A DNA stretch of 64,000 bases from Tipula vernalis (taxonomy: Eukaryota; Arthropoda; Insecta; Diptera; Tipulidae). Within the stretch, counting starts at the first letter, position 1, and every line of letters begins with the position of its first letter. The stretch lies in contig OY282560.1 in assembly GCA_958295665.1 (NCBI GenBank), positions 305,455,236 to 305,519,235 of the forward strand. The letters run 5' to 3'. Made by a program: the position numbers and the translations under genes. Under the pieces are notes generated by a model, which was not told the DNA's origin, made no database searches, and worked only from the letters and a program-made list of their open reading frames with translations. Shown in pieces: positions 43,201 to 56,103 of the stretch.

Positions 43201-46200
43201 CGCTTCGTAACATAAGGTTAATTGCATATAATTACAGAAATATTAAGTCAGTATTGTTTACCTCCGCTTACGCAGTGTGCGCAAACAAATGTTTATATAC
43301 TCGTACTTATCTTTTTCTTTACCCATCCTGTTTTTCATTAAGTATAAGCATGATGCCACCACACACACACACACAATATTATATTGTACTGGGCAGACAC
43401 TGCTCTGGTGTGGGCGAATAGAACTTAATACTTTGGCAGTTTTAAAATTTCCAAATTTTCGGTGGGTAAATACTTGATTTGAATTTTCCCAAAACAAAAG
43501 GTTTCCGAAGGTACCGCTTCCACCGAAGTGTTTGAAGTGAAATTACTTTTCAGATATATTTTTCTCCAACCTCCAACTGTGAAAATATTAATACAAAAAA
43601 AAAATAAAAAATAACAAATTAAAAGTTTCACTCTCATCGGTACTTGACAGTTTTTCTTCGTTAGTTTTCAAAATATTAAAATTGGTTTACTGACTGCACC
43701 ATAATGACGGCTTTATGCAAGAAATATAAAATAACCAATGATCCCAGTATCTGGTTCACCCTAAGCAAAGGCAGTTTACCACCTAAGAATATCTGTTAAT
43801 ATAGTTTGGATAATCTGGAAAATTTGTTAGCTTTGAGAGTTTTCAGTTATAATATAAGTAAATACTATTAAAAGCATTTACTTTTTTTTTATTCACGTCA
43901 GTAATTTTATATGATGGTGGCTGACAAAATGTTACAAATCGCAAAGCAATAATGTTCCATATACAATTTATATATAACTCGAGCTACTGTACATATATGG
44001 TATATGTATGTAAGTACTTGTATCTCCTCTACGACTAAGACATTTGAAGTAAATTTTGTTTTAAATTATAACAAAAAATGTAATTATTAGCACAGCTGAA
44101 TAAACCATTACTGAACAATCATATTCGAATGTTGGTTCATTAAATTTACCAATTAATTATTTAACTTTTTAATAACTTTTCTGATCAACAGAAAATAAAT
44201 AAATCTGAATCTTTTAAATTATTCTTATACTTATACATAAATAAATATATTTAAGAAATAATCGAGTTAATTTAATATTAAACAATTTCTTGGTGCTAAA
44301 ATATTTCGTATTACCATAAAAAATATAGCCATGAGGCATCTGGGTTTTTTAAACTTTTTTTACTTTTTTATTTTTTTAAATAGACAAACCAACCAAAAAA
44401 GTTAAAAATCTTATTTCATCTTAATTACACGGTAAGATGAATTTTTAGTAGATGGATGATGATTTATTTATTTTTCGTCTCTTAATTTTTAATTTACAAT
44501 TAAAATTAAAATTTAAAGTGTCTGAGTTTAATTTGGTATTCACCCTATATATTTAAAACCAAATTGTGCGATATTAAAATTTTTAAATTTTTGAGAGGCC
44601 GTGCCTGGATGCTTCATTTATAAATGAAAATACGAGTAGGTGCCAAATCCTGTATGTGTACACAACAATTTAATGGAACGCGCTTATAATTTATTTTGTT
44701 GTTCTTGTAATATTATAACATAATTTTTAATGTTGTTATGCTGTCTTATCGACATTATAAAATATTCAATATTCTCAAAAAAAAATATCAATTTCATCTG
44801 CAAAAAAAAAAATAAAAAATCAACTTCAATTACTAATCCAAACAAAACAGCAAATAATGAAAAAAAAAAAAAAAAAATTGGAAAAATTGAAAAATCAACA
44901 GAAGAAACAACAAAAAAGTTCTAATACGTGTATTCAGAATCGGGATCTTTAAACACTTAATTTAATCTTTTTTTCGTTCGTTCATTCGTTCGTCAAGTTT
45001 TCAATCCCGCACATAATATCATATCGCTTGTTTATATCCACAATCCACAGCGCGAACCAACACAACAACAAACAAATAAGTTACGCGAACGTAAATTGAA
45101 AAATCTATTTGCTTCTTGTGGATCATCTCATTCCCGTAAATCTAACTGTTGACTATTAATCTGTGTTTCTATCCATGTTTTTTATAGGGCTGAGGATGGG
45201 GTGGAATTTTATGATTTTTTTGTTTTTTTTTGCTTAGAATTGTCAACAAATTCTTAATAAATAATTTAATCTGTGTAACAAATGGCGGATTGGTTTGGTG
45301 ATACACTTGAGAATTTTTTATTATTTTTTTTTTTTTTTGGTTCTGTTGTTGAGAAATATTTTGTAGGTTTTCTTGGTTCGTGTATTACATTTCAAGGGTG
45401 CGCGCGTATTTTATGTGATGATATGAGGATGAGTATTAAATTGGATTGTTGTGGTGATTTAAAATGTTATTTGATACAAAAGTACTCCTACTAAATTATG
45501 TATTTTCTATATTTAGAATAAAATTATTTCGCAAAAAAGTTCGGAAATTCAAAATGCACGCTTGCTGGAAAAGCCGAATTAGAGAATACTACATACAGGA
45601 ATCCTAATTCTGTAGTTCCGTTGCTAAGATATGCATTCCTTTGGTGTTATCTTTCTCATCAAGCCTTTATTACCTTAATTGTTATTAAATGATGACAATT
45701 TCTCGTATGGTACTGAAAATACAAAACTTTAAATTTTTGCAGTAATACTGAATTAATTTTGTTTATTTATTTGGAGATTCGTGCATTAGCATTCAGGATC
45801 GTAGTGCATCATTTATGATTGCAAATAAATCTTTCTGCAATTTGTATTATTTTATTAGGCAGACCCTCGTCGTTAGTAAGGCTCCCGTTTTCTAACTGAA
45901 GCGGCCAACCGCTATATATCGGATCAACAGATCTCGCACATAATGATTCAATTTCACCAGTTGAAATCTATTCTGTGCATATCAATGAATTTAATACTGA
46001 CTGATGACATCTTGAAGTAGTTTGTTGATACAGTTATTTACATTATTTTGTGCCATTATACTTTCATCCAAGATCAATATTTTGTCTCCCGTCAAGTAAA
46101 ACTTTTTGTCATAATTAAGGCGATTGACCACAGTTTCATGTGAGAATCAATTGAATTTGCCGGCAGAGAGAAAAAGATTGAATTCTTTGCGAATTGATAG

Positions 46201-46519
46201 TCAATGTTCATAATTCTGCAATTTAGCTGCAATTGAACACCCGAATTCTTGGATTTGATCTGCATGTTTCGCAGAACAGTTTGTCTCATTCGAATAGAAA
46301 GGTTAATTCCCCAGATTTTATCATCGTAACGGGAAAACAAAGAATTCACCAATGGTTCAAGGGTTGAATCCAAAATGCTAATCCTTTCGGTCATATTGTC
46401 ATTTGAACAGTTTTGATTTAAACGATAATGGATCTATAGGTTTTATTCAATTGGTAGTTCATCGTCAGCATTTCAAAAAATTGTCTACAATACAATGATG
46501 CATTCTTGTTTAACTTCGT
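43201..46519. other. AT-rich spacer, no gene recognised
   Basis: Contains a CA run (about 43362-43372), A/T homopolymers (44777-44800, 44859-44876) and a TTCG/TTCA repeat near 44974-44995. A CAACA-rich stretch near 45055-45075 is leader-like but lacks a supported start. A 100-codon minus frame at 46092-46394 has no domain I know. It may be mostly single-copy DNA. Confidence 0.4.
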
Positions 46520-47175
46520 ACATCATTTTTCATTGATCATATCAGAAGATAGAGAAAAGCGTTAACGTCATCAGCATACAATAAATGTTGATAAACAAAA
46601 AGCATAGGCAAATCGTTTATAAAATAAGAATTAGAAGAGGCCCAAATATGTGTACTTCGGATTTCGTGACAATGATTTTTGATAATATTTCATTAAATTT
46701 CCCTTCTTAGTTCTATTAAAAAGATGTGATTCTAAGTAAGCAATTAAGAAGTTACTCAGAAGGTCCTACTTTAGCATGCATACTTATTAATGAAAACGGA
46801 ACCGGGACTAGAATACGTTTTTCCATCTATTCTTTCCCGTTGGAACATATTTACTGCATTACTCAAAAAATTCGAAAAATCACTAATTCCATCCAACTCA
46901 GAAACCACATAAAATTTCTTAATCATAATTCCACCACCATCAACCACAATTAGTTAAACTCAAATCACGGTCCATGTGAAAAACGTAATAGCGGTCATCT
47001 ACTCATATAAATTCATTATTATTAATCGATACGTTAAACCATGTTTCTGTTGAGCAGATAACATCGTACTTTAGCAGTTGTTAAACTAAGACTTCCGTAC
47101 TTTTGATAGTTGATATCGATCCGATACAAGATTTATAACTATGAATATGAAGTTTAATAAAAATAATTATGTGTT
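46520..47175 (-). pseudogene. Non-LTR retrotransposon fragment: endonuclease start and RT palm
   Basis: Minus strand, right to left: KYDVICSTETWFNVSI (near 47070), the ETWL block of the APE-type endonuclease, then FHMDRDLSLTNCG and a GGG-type stretch to about 46900. After a large deletion the RT palm appears at about 46650-46540: FGPLLILI, INDLPMLFVYQHLLYADDVN. The YADD box is intact. Endonuclease C-terminus, RT fingers and thumb are missing. The family resembles Jockey/CR1-type ORF2, but too little remains to place it. Confidence 0.72.
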
Positions 47176-48109
47176 TTCTTCAAGAATTCTGAAACTTAAC
47201 TGAATCAGCTGTGGCAACTTCTACAGTTGAGCTTTTTCATCGTTCTGTGCAAAAATAACACCGTTGGTGGGACCCAAACCGATTCAAAATTAATTGTTTT
47301 GTTGTGGTACAATTGTAGTCGTTTATGGATAGGTAAGTAATTCGTTATACAATTTAAAATTCCCTGTTCGTAAAATAAAGTTGTGTATTGGCCACACCTC
47401 AAATTTGTTGTGTCATTTCGTTTCGTTAACAAAAAAAATTCTCGTGATCGTCAAAAAAAAAACAAAAAACAAAAAGAACTGTAAATAAATGAAAAACTAA
47501 AAAAAAACGCATATTCGGTACGAATACAATTAACCAATAATATTGCCTTTCCGTAATTGACAAATCAATTCTCATTTTGCGACCAAAATTGCTGTTCATG
47601 TGGGAGTTCCCCAACCATATTATCAATACTAAAAAAGGAGCGGTTCTGCTTTATCTGTTATACCTGTATTATACGTAGTCGGTTAGTTTATTAAACTTTT
47701 GGATGTTTTAGAAAATATACTGGTGCCTTAATCAATTTTCGCTTAAATATTGGTACCGGGTGAAATTAAAGATGACTAATAATATATAAAACTATGAAAA
47801 CTGAAAAATGCTATCTTTGAAAGAATCTCACTTTAAAGATGAGCCGAAATAGAAATTAATAACGGTTAAAGTAACGGCAGTCATCACATTAAAAAAAAAT
47901 TTCACAAATGGTGTGCAATGTGTTATCATTTTGCGTTTTCCAGAAACGTATACAATTTGTTTTTACTGGTGAGAAACTTTAAAAATTTTAGCAATCTCTG
48001 CTTCCCTTTTCATTGAATTTCTTAACAAAGTGCAATAAACTGTAAGTGAAATATTAATAAAATGCAAATAGTGAACTGAACGTCAGTTACAACAACATAC
48101 TTTAAGCGA
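47176..48109. other. Spacer, nothing recognised
   Basis: AT-rich with A runs near 47432-47475. No coding similarity found. Confidence 0.35.
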
Positions 48110-48650
48110 TTAAGCCCCATATACGTTTTGCTTTATCAAAGTATAACGGTTATCGTAATGATCTTATAAGTCAAGGTGGTGACGGTGTCGCAATTTTAAT
48201 ATGATCTATTATCAATCATAACTTAATTTTCAATTAGAATTGGCCTACAGTTGACTTCATCGGTATTTTAGTTACCACCGCTAATGGGAAATATATTAAA
48301 ATATTTTTTTGCTATTTAACAAAGTCAAATCGGGACTCTTTCAAAAATAACACCCTTAAATTAATAAGACATGACGAATTATTTATATTAGGTGAAGACC
48401 TAAATAGCCGCTATATTCATTGGAATTGTTTTCAAAATAATAGAGGCGGTAGATCTTTATATGATGTAGTAATTGGTAATGGGCCTTGCTTTATTGTACC
48501 GCCAGAGAAGCCCACACATTATAGCGCTAGAGGCAAGCCAAGCATCTTAGATTTATTTGTTATCAAAAACCTTCAATTAATTAACAAAATTGAAACTATT
48601 GAGCAACTGAATTCAGAGCACTACTCTGACACTCAAACTTAGTCAGTGCT
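48110..48650 (+). pseudogene. Jockey-type APE endonuclease fragment
   Basis: YNGYRNDLISQGGDGVAILI leads to ILVTTANGKYIKIFF, LFILGEDLNSRYIHWNCFQN (the GDFN block with Gly-Glu-Asp), EKPTHYSARGKPSILDLFVI and EQLNSEHYSD (SDH block). This nuclease nicks the target DNA to start reverse transcription of a non-LTR element. The frame from about 48330 to 48640 is open for over 100 codons; upstream it is broken. The C-terminal His is shifted (SEHYSD). RT does not follow in this orientation. Confidence 0.83.
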
Positions 48651-48689
48651 ACAAATATTACATTAATTCATAGCAATCCATGAGCAATT

Positions 48690-49265
48690 TGTTTCTGACT
48701 TAATTTACTAACTTAAATTAATCTATGGCTTCTTTCCATGACATTGGCATGTTTTACGGAGCCTTTCTTCATGTCTCCGTGCTTTTTCCTGGATTTAGTT
48801 TAAGATGAGGTTCACTTTAAGGTCAATATGAAGGTCATTGTTCCTGACATACTAAGGTGCATCAACGATGTTCCTTAATACCATATTCTGAAATCTTTGG
48901 ATTATATTTACGTTGCTCAATCCCAAAGCTGAATACCATAAGTCCAAATCGGTTTCAATATTTGCTTTTAAAGTAGAAGCTTGTTGTATGTGGATAAAGA
49001 AGGGTTGCTTCCTATCAGCCAATACACTTTTCTGTTAATTCTTCACTTTTCTTGTTGACGTGTGCTTCCCATCGTAGTTTAGCATACAGGATCATGCCGA
49101 GATACTTAGCTGTGTTCGCATGCGGTATTATTCCCCGATTTATGGTAATCGGAACAAGTTCGAATCGTCTGTTTGTAAAGTTGATGAACTACTCGCATCA
49201 ATATATTGATAAACAATATTCTGCTTTTAGGAATAAAACTTTTAACGAAAATTTTCAATGCTCTC
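48690..49265 (-). pseudogene. Jockey-type RT thumb and C-terminus, opposite strand
   Basis: Right to left on the minus strand: RFELVPITINRGIIPHANTA, KYLGMILYAKLRWEAHVNKK, VYWLIGSNPSLSTYNKLLL, KPIWTYGIQLWD, IIQRFQNMVLRNIVDAP and a basic C-terminal stretch. This is the Jockey RT thumb through to the end of ORF2. It is tail to tail with the endonuclease at 48110-48650 and head to head with the RT fragment that starts near 49275. Several stops and frameshifts. Confidence 0.86.
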
Positions 49266-49274
49266 TTGTCCATC

Positions 49275-49640
49275 GGCTATTTTTCGAACTCCTGGGGAAA
49301 ATCGCCTAAATACTCCCAATTCTGAAGCAAAAAAAAGTTCCCTAAGATGCTCGCTGTTACCGTCATATAAGTATTTTACCCGGTCTGGGTAAATTGTTTG
49401 AAATTTTTATTAAGCTGAAAATGAAAAATTTTATTGAGGAGAAACGATTGATATGACTGGTGAGCAATTTGGATTTAGAGAACAACATTCTACTATTCAT
49501 CAAATATGATAGTTTCTCATGTCAAAAATAACCTGTCATTGCTTTTTATACAGTTTGGATAGATGGCTTTCTCTCTAAGCTACTACTCTTTTTAAATTTT
49601 CTGTTTTACCTTATCAAAACTATCCAAAAAAAGGGGAAAC
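49275..49640 (+). pseudogene. Jockey-type RT finger/palm start
   Basis: GKIA followed by ILPILKQKKVP, CYRHISILPGLGKLFEIFIK and NFIEEKRLI, then in another frame GEQFGFREQHSTIHQ, then VIAFYTVWIDGFLSKL. These are consecutive RT blocks (WK-A-V-PI-KPGK, YRPISLLP-L-KLFE, Q-GFR--HST). The sequence stops before the SGVPQG and YADD boxes and meets a MITE half at 49652. Confidence 0.84.
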
Positions 49641-49651
49641 AATTAAGGGAA

Positions 49652-49705
49652 TTTTGACAAATATCCACATGGGGAAATGGATTTGGAATTCGAGATAAGG
49701 GCCCC
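49652..49705 (-). repeat. Half copy of the GGGGGC MITE
   Basis: TTTTGACAAATATCCACATG then GGGAAATGGATTTGGAATTC and GAGATAAGGGCCCC match the right arm of the element at 19004-19255. The left arm is not found, apart from a weak AAAGGGGAAA at 49630. Confidence 0.78.
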
Positions 49706-49979
49706 TAGATATAGTGCTGTATCGCAGCGTAACGTTTATAGATCGACAGGCTCACCATTGTCTTTCATCCCAACATCTGTCCAACTATTGTAGATTCTGT
49801 TATGTTAAAAAAATAGTTGAGTTTGGAGTCCGGGAAGGAACAGAAGATTTAGGAACGCATTGCGAATATCGAACGCCAAAGGTAATTTTATTATGCTCAG
49901 ACTTAAAGGTTTACAATTATTTAATAAATTAACATTTTGATGTTTTAAAGATTTTAAATTGAAAAAGAACTTATTGAGC

Positions 49980-50640
49980 AAAATATAGAACTAATGGATA
50001 ATGAGCATCAAAACCACGGTTCTGATTCCGTTGGTGTGCAGTGTGATCCTGAAAATGCAGATAAGGGAATCCAAGTAAACGAAAAAACTTATATTACTTT
50101 ATTTGTTTTGCGATACTGATAGAAAATTGAATACGAAGACTGGCATTCCCAGTTGTCGTTCACACGATAAATGTGGTACGTCCCTAAAGGATAAAATCTA
50201 TTTAAAAATGCATAAGGTCAAATCAAATTGTTTGTTTGATGAGCTATCAATTTGTTATCAGACTTGTTACCGTAAAGCTTCAATGGGTTTGATTCATGGG
50301 CAAATGCGAGACGAAAACCAAAGTAACCGAACTATTCTAGATTACTCTGAATAAAGACAGCAACTTTAAATTGTCTACCATGTGGGGTTTGCACCCATAA
50401 TCATTCTAAATTTTTGATCGGAATTACGCCGTCAGACTCAATCAATTATATTAGTAAAGTTGGAACGGGCAGCAAATCATCGAACAAGGTTAAATCAACC
50501 TTGTCGGTTTAATAAGTAAACTTCGGCAAGGCGATGCTGTGGTGGTCGACTAAAGGTTTCTGATCGGAGATAAATTGGCTAATACGGTTTTGAGATGATG
50601 CGACTAAAATTGTTTATAATAATTTTTACAAGGCAGAAAT
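49980..50640 (+). pseudogene. DDE_Tnp_4-type transposase (PIF/Harbinger- or ISL2EU-like)
   Basis: Blocks in order: an acidic linker with SDSVGVQCDPENADKGIQVN (about 50010-50075), a helix-turn-helix region SLKDKIYLKMHKVKSN then CLFDELSICYQTC (about 50185-50265), and the catalytic start KFLIGITPSDSINYISKVG (about 50400). In another frame come SKLRQGDAVVVD (about 50520) and FLIGDKLANTV. The order HTH then F-IGI-PSG---ISK...G---S-K, GD-V--DRGF, I-D-L matches DDE_Tnp_4 transposases of THAP-linked ISL2EU or Harbinger type. The first Asp region and the C-terminus are missing, DRGF is interrupted by a stop, and an N-terminal THAP finger is not convincing upstream. It moved a DNA transposon by cut and paste. 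Confidence 0.7.
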
Positions 50641-50699
50641 TGAAAAGAAACAAGCAAAAAAAAAAACGTCCGCAACAGTGCACGTCGACCGAAAAATCT

Positions 50700-52320
50700 C
50701 AATAATTATTTCGTCGTAGGTCTTCATCATCGTGGGTTAATGTGTTATGTGAGATTTTCGTCATCCCCTACACCCCCTATCATGATAACGGGATAATTTT
50801 TGCCCACCTCAACAATTTTGTACGGTTCCAGAAACGTTGGGTGTAATTTTCAATCCCGATTCAAACTACGTCCTTTTGACTGCCAAAATATCGCCAATCT
50901 GTTACTTAATTGCTTGCTCCTCCTGTAACTCTTCAATTTTTTGTATTTATTATCCATTCTCGTCGGTTCACGTTACATAGAAAATCATTCATAATTTCTG
51001 CCTCGATAACTTGCACGGTTTGTCGATCTTCTTGGTACCTTTATCCCAAACATGACCTCAAATGATGTATTTGAAATGCTTCTTCGCCAAGTTGGGTTTA
51101 GGAATCTCTGTAATAGATCGATGTGCCTGTACCAATTTTCTGGAGCATCAATGGACAACTCTGTCAAATCTTAAATAACGATTCAGTTTATTCGGTTAAA
51201 TTGTCCGTTACATCTGGAAATGCCTGTTGTGATGAGTGAAAGCTGAATCTGGTTATCGACTTAGTATTGTCTACTAAACCCGTGCGAAGTGGAGGTTCCC
51301 AAAATTGACTTTCTGTATATTGAAATTTCTAATCTTCTCAACAGAAGTCAACGTCTTCACGGGGTACAGCTACACGAACCTGGCAAGAAAAAATCCATTT
51401 TCTAAGTCGAGCGTAGTATAAATACAACCGCATTGTGTAACCAGTCGATTTGGTCTTCTGTTGTTGGGACGGGATACTTATCCATAACGATTTTCTTGTT
51501 TAGCCAATACGATAACCAATACAAGTACGCTTATATACAAAGACCCCCATTTTCTAACCACTCCCCTATTTTATTTGTATATTAACTTCCACTATTTCGC
51601 CAGGAAACAATCGTCTCGAGTATTGCCATATTGGTACATCATCCTTCGGTCAAATTTGCATTTGTGTCGGAGTCCTTTTCGTTAAAATTATTGTATTCCC
51701 CACTAACGTTTGAATGTCCCTTGTGTATTTGGAACTTCCAATATTGAGCTATATTTTACTTAATCGTTCTACGCTTTAACACGATAAAAAATCAACTTCT
51801 GCTATTTTCTCAATTGAGACATTATCTTTTCTCATGATAATCTTCGTCAGTCATAAAATATCGTTTCTTAATATAAACTTTAAATTTTGTGATATCATCC
51901 ATTCCATACCACATCATCCGACCTTAATTTTGGTATTGCCTACTCCAAGAAGGGTAGTCTCCACTTTACCCAATGTTACCATCTGTAGTTCGCTGAGTTG
52001 ATCCTCTCGTATCAATGTCAGATTGCTCCCCGTATTAACCGTGGCCAATGTTTTGTGATTATTTACTAGAATTAATTTTTGATTCACGTTTGTACTTTGC
52101 ATTGCATTTGGTGATCGACGCGGCTGGCAAATTTTCCTGCAACCTGTCTACTAGTTCACGTTTTAATTCATCATTAACATCGTTAGAGAAACCATTTACG
52201 ACCAGACTATAACACGTTTGAAAGGAATTTGGCATCAAATTTATGAGACTGTTGAAACTTTCACAAAAAATACCCCAAGAAAGTACTCTTTTCTTCGAAT
52301 TCGACGCTCTTCCCACATCT
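50700..52320 (-). mobile_element. Ty3/gypsy remnant E, mdg3-like, strongly deleted
   Basis: From 52320 leftward: a possible Gag end (NGFSNDVNDELKRELVDRLQ), a protease with NHKTLATVNTGSNLTLIRED (the DTG triplet reads NTG), and an RT start VPIWQYSRRLFPGEIVEVNI. Next are KIVMDKYPVPTTEDQIDWLH near 51480 and TTLDLENGFF near 51400. A jump follows to the integrase C-terminal part at 51167-50985 (PENWYRHIDLLQRFLNPTWR, SISNTSFEVMFGIKVPR) and HPTFLEPYKIVEV near 50840. RT palm, RNase H and the integrase core are missing. All parts carry frameshifts. LTRs were not found. Confidence 0.83.
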
Positions 52321-55300
52321 GCTGTCCTTCTTTTTCTACGTAATTTATAAAGGAATACAATAAATTTACATAGAGCGTGGTTAGATACAGTATTGTTTGG
52401 ATTTGTCCATTTTCCGTTTCCAATTCACACACAAAAATAACTTTAACCAGCATAAAATGTCGTTCTTTATCCCGGTTGAGCAGCAAAGCTTGATAGTTTC
52501 ACTAAAATCAGAGCACCCTGTATTTTATATAGCCATAATCAATAAATCTGAGCTATTATAAGGGAATTAGAAACGAGGAAAAAATGAAACTCTTCATAGT
52601 AAAATACACAAAACATATGGGAAATCACTTTTTTTTCCAAGATAAATTTTTAAATGAAAACGTTACAAATTCTTAATTACGATTTCTGAAATATTTTCAT
52701 AAATGTTTTAATTTCAAGTAAATCGTTTTCATTTTCTTGTAATAATTGATTTATTTAAACCAAAATATAAAAAGAAATTCATAACAACAGGATTCTGGTC
52801 AAATTGAAATAAAAGCCTACTACAATTCGTTTGGGTATTAAGTCAATAAAAATTACATAGACGGCAGTGATTGCCGTAAAAATTTGGTAAAACCGTAACA
52901 AAAATTACCACCTTGGGAAATTTCCAGTTCAAAAATTGTAGGAAAAACAAAATAAATTCACAAAATATTAAAAACATTTGACAATTTTATGATTAAATAA
53001 TTTTTTTCGTATTTTTCTGTTAACATCTTAGACATCTTACGTACACTAGTAAAACTAAAGATACATTTAGCAAGTATTAATTTAACTTGTCAGAGCCAAC
53101 TTTGATGTATTTTTCAAAATGAAAGTTCGAAAAATATATTCTAGAAATAATTAAATTTTAATATTTCTGCAATTAATATTTACTTAATACCAATACGGCC
53201 TTCTTGTATATTGTTCTTAAAGATATGTAGAAAACTTTTATATAAACATTTTATAATATTTTTGCTTTTTTCATTGAAAAACTTGAAGCTAAAAAACACC
53301 ATTTCTACTATGGATTCCTATGAAAATCATTGAAAAGTTATACCACTAAAAAAGCTTCCAAGAAATATGTCATGCTGATTATGGCTCTATACTCTAGAAG
53401 GCTCTGCTACTACGTAAAGCGGCATATATCTGCAGGTAGTCAATTAATTTTACAATAAAATTTACGAAAATAATCTTAAATAATTTCGTGTTAAATCTGC
53501 TTTTACTATTAAATGTCCGAAAAACCTCATTTATCACCTGAACTCAAATAAGTAAGTAAATGTATAGATCACATCTTATTTTATATAGATAAATGTAGGT
53601 ATGCTATCAAAAGAGCCCTAAGATAAAATTCTAATAAATTTCAAATTCAATTTAAACCGATTTTCTTAGTCTGTAAATTTATATGTATATACGTATATAG
53701 AGGGTTGTACCCACCTTTCCTTTCACCTTTTACTCAGAAACGAAAATTGATAAAAAAAAAAATCTCTTATCAGATTTTTCCTAAACTATACACAACATCC
53801 TAATAATAATCATAATAATAATAGCAAACGGTAATAGTAATCGTAATAACAATAATAGTAATGATTTTTTTTTTATATGAATGTCATTTAACTCTGTCTC
53901 TCATGTACTAGAACTAGATAATAGCTTTGGGGTTTCAAAAAAAAAAAAAAAAAATGTTATTCTAGATGAGCGTATAAGATGTTTGTAAGATGAAAATGAA
54001 TGGAAAATTTGTTAGTATATTCCACGAAATGTTCGTTTATATATACCCAAAATTTATAAAGCGAGAGACGAGTATATGATTGATCTAACTTCTAAGTATT
54101 TATGCCAGACAGTTCAAAATGTCGTATAATGACCGAAAATATTTTTAGCCCACTGTTTGGATAAATATATCTATGTATATACTAACAACCAAATTCCATA
54201 AATATTTATTACTTGGTCGTCCCCTCTTATATGACAACATAACATTTTAGGTATATATAGTATAGGCATGTAAGACACTGTTGATGATTATATGATGATG
54301 ACGGCTACGTTAATGTTTAGATAATGTTGATTTTCCCATTTTCATCGTATACATATATAAAGAGGAAGAAAACTTCACATAAAAATGTTAAAGTGAAAAT
54401 GATACTTGGTATGGTATTTCGATTCTTGTACCACAGACGCATTACATAACACACCGATATCTAGATGAAGACAAAAAGTTCTGAAAGTATTTTATTGTTG
54501 TTATCGTTATTCGCAAGGAAGGTAAAATAGTGTTTTTCCGTTTATTATTTGGCAAACCGATTTTCTCTTTTTTTATGTTGGTTAAATGTTTGGTTAGGTT
54601 TTTATGTTGTGGATGATTTTTTCATGCTAAATTAAATGATAACCATCACATGAGTGCGGATTAGTCTCAGTGAACACATTTTAATAAGGAAATTCAATTA
54701 AATCGATTGTTTTGCTCGATTATAAAATGTTTTATACAATGGAACGAGACAGAAGTATGGCTCTTACATCTCTTGATCGGCTTAATGTTCTCCCCTATAT
54801 ACGAATGTACAATACATAAAAGTCCATTTTCTTCCGTATATACATACTGCTTCGTTTTAATTTTAAATTAAATTTCTCAAACCCTTTTAAAGTTCAATAA
54901 TTCTTTATCAACTTATATCAGATAAAAATCAAATATAGATATATCAAGTCATTGATTCTAGTAAGTCAAAAAATCATAATAAATAAGATGAAAAACCAAG
55001 CAAAAAAAAATTCCGATTGTATTTATAGAATACAATTAGAATATAATAAAAAAAAAATCCGATTTAAGGTGAATACAATATATAAGACAGCATACACACA
55101 CATACGCACAAACAAAGTGGATATTGAATTATATTTAAAGGCACCCACATGTACCTAAACCTTATATAAACACATTTACGTATATGACGATAAGATTTAG
55201 CATCTCCGCATCAACTACGTGTACATATATAAGCACATAAAGCACGTTTTTGTTACCAGACGATCGAACACAACTACATATATAGGGAAGTTATTATCTG

Positions 55301-56080
55301 ACGACGAAGAAAAGGAAGATTTCTTATTTATTTTTATCAATTCTATAGTGCCAGTTATTATTCGATTTTTTTTGGTTAAATTGAATTTTTAATAAAAATT
55401 TTACTTACTTACAAAATATTGTTTGGGGTGGTTTATGTATATACACAAAGTACATATAAAGGTGAATTGATTTTAAAATCTTACATTCAAAGATTTTTTT
55501 AGAGTAGATTATCCGTGTACATTCGAAAAACTACTTGCTTTAACGGTAAAATATCAAGCAAGTATATAAACTTGTAAATCTTGCAAATTCTGGATCTGTT
55601 TAAAAAAAATATTAGAATTTAAAAAATTTTAAATTAAAATTATTTAAATCAAGAACAATTTTTTTAAATTTTATATTTTATAACGAAATTTGTCATTCGT
55701 CAGCTGGCCATATGTTGCGTATTTTGTTTTATGGTACACATATACTTATGTAGAAGATTAAGAAGCATAACCGTTTTATTAATACATTTTTGATCATTAT
55801 TTCTGAAACTATTCTGAAGACTTTTCGGTCGGCCCTATTCATTTTCAGCGTTCTCTTCATTGAATAATGTGCTTTGATCTTATTTTCATTATTAGCTTGG
55901 TTTTGAAGGGAACCTTGCAAGGTCATTTGACGTCCGAACTAAAAAACTAAAACGAGCTGAAATCCTGTAACGTAATGCATACACCGATTTAAATTTAATT
56001 ATTGTGTAAAAGGTCAAGGTGTTTAGATTTATTTCAAATGTATTGATATTGTCTTTCTCATCAACATACTGTTAAAGTTA
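52321..56080. other. AT-rich, apparently unique DNA
   Basis: The longest stretch (about 3.7 kb) without transposon similarity. It contains an AAT/ATA-type microsatellite (about 53800-53860), A runs near 53938-53955 and repeated CATATATA/TATGTATA words (53680-55440). The sequence has the look of a long dipteran 3' UTR or intron, but there is no supported coding exon or polyadenylation site next to one. Confidence 0.4.
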
Positions 56081-56103
56081 GCCGAAAGTTGCCAGCCGAA
56101 AGT

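Noticed and set aside
46092..46394. 100-codon minus-strand frame next to the non-LTR fragment
   Set aside because: Does not match RT thumb or C-terminal blocks expected after YADD; could not be assigned to any family.
49711..49932. Possible THAP finger (NYCRFCYVKK) upstream of the DDE_Tnp_4 blocks
   Set aside because: Only one CxxC pair; the remaining Cys/His and the Trp/Pro signature are not where a THAP domain needs them.
53680..55440. Long 3' UTR of a host gene
   Set aside because: Composition is suggestive, but there is no adjoining coding exon or supported polyadenylation site.
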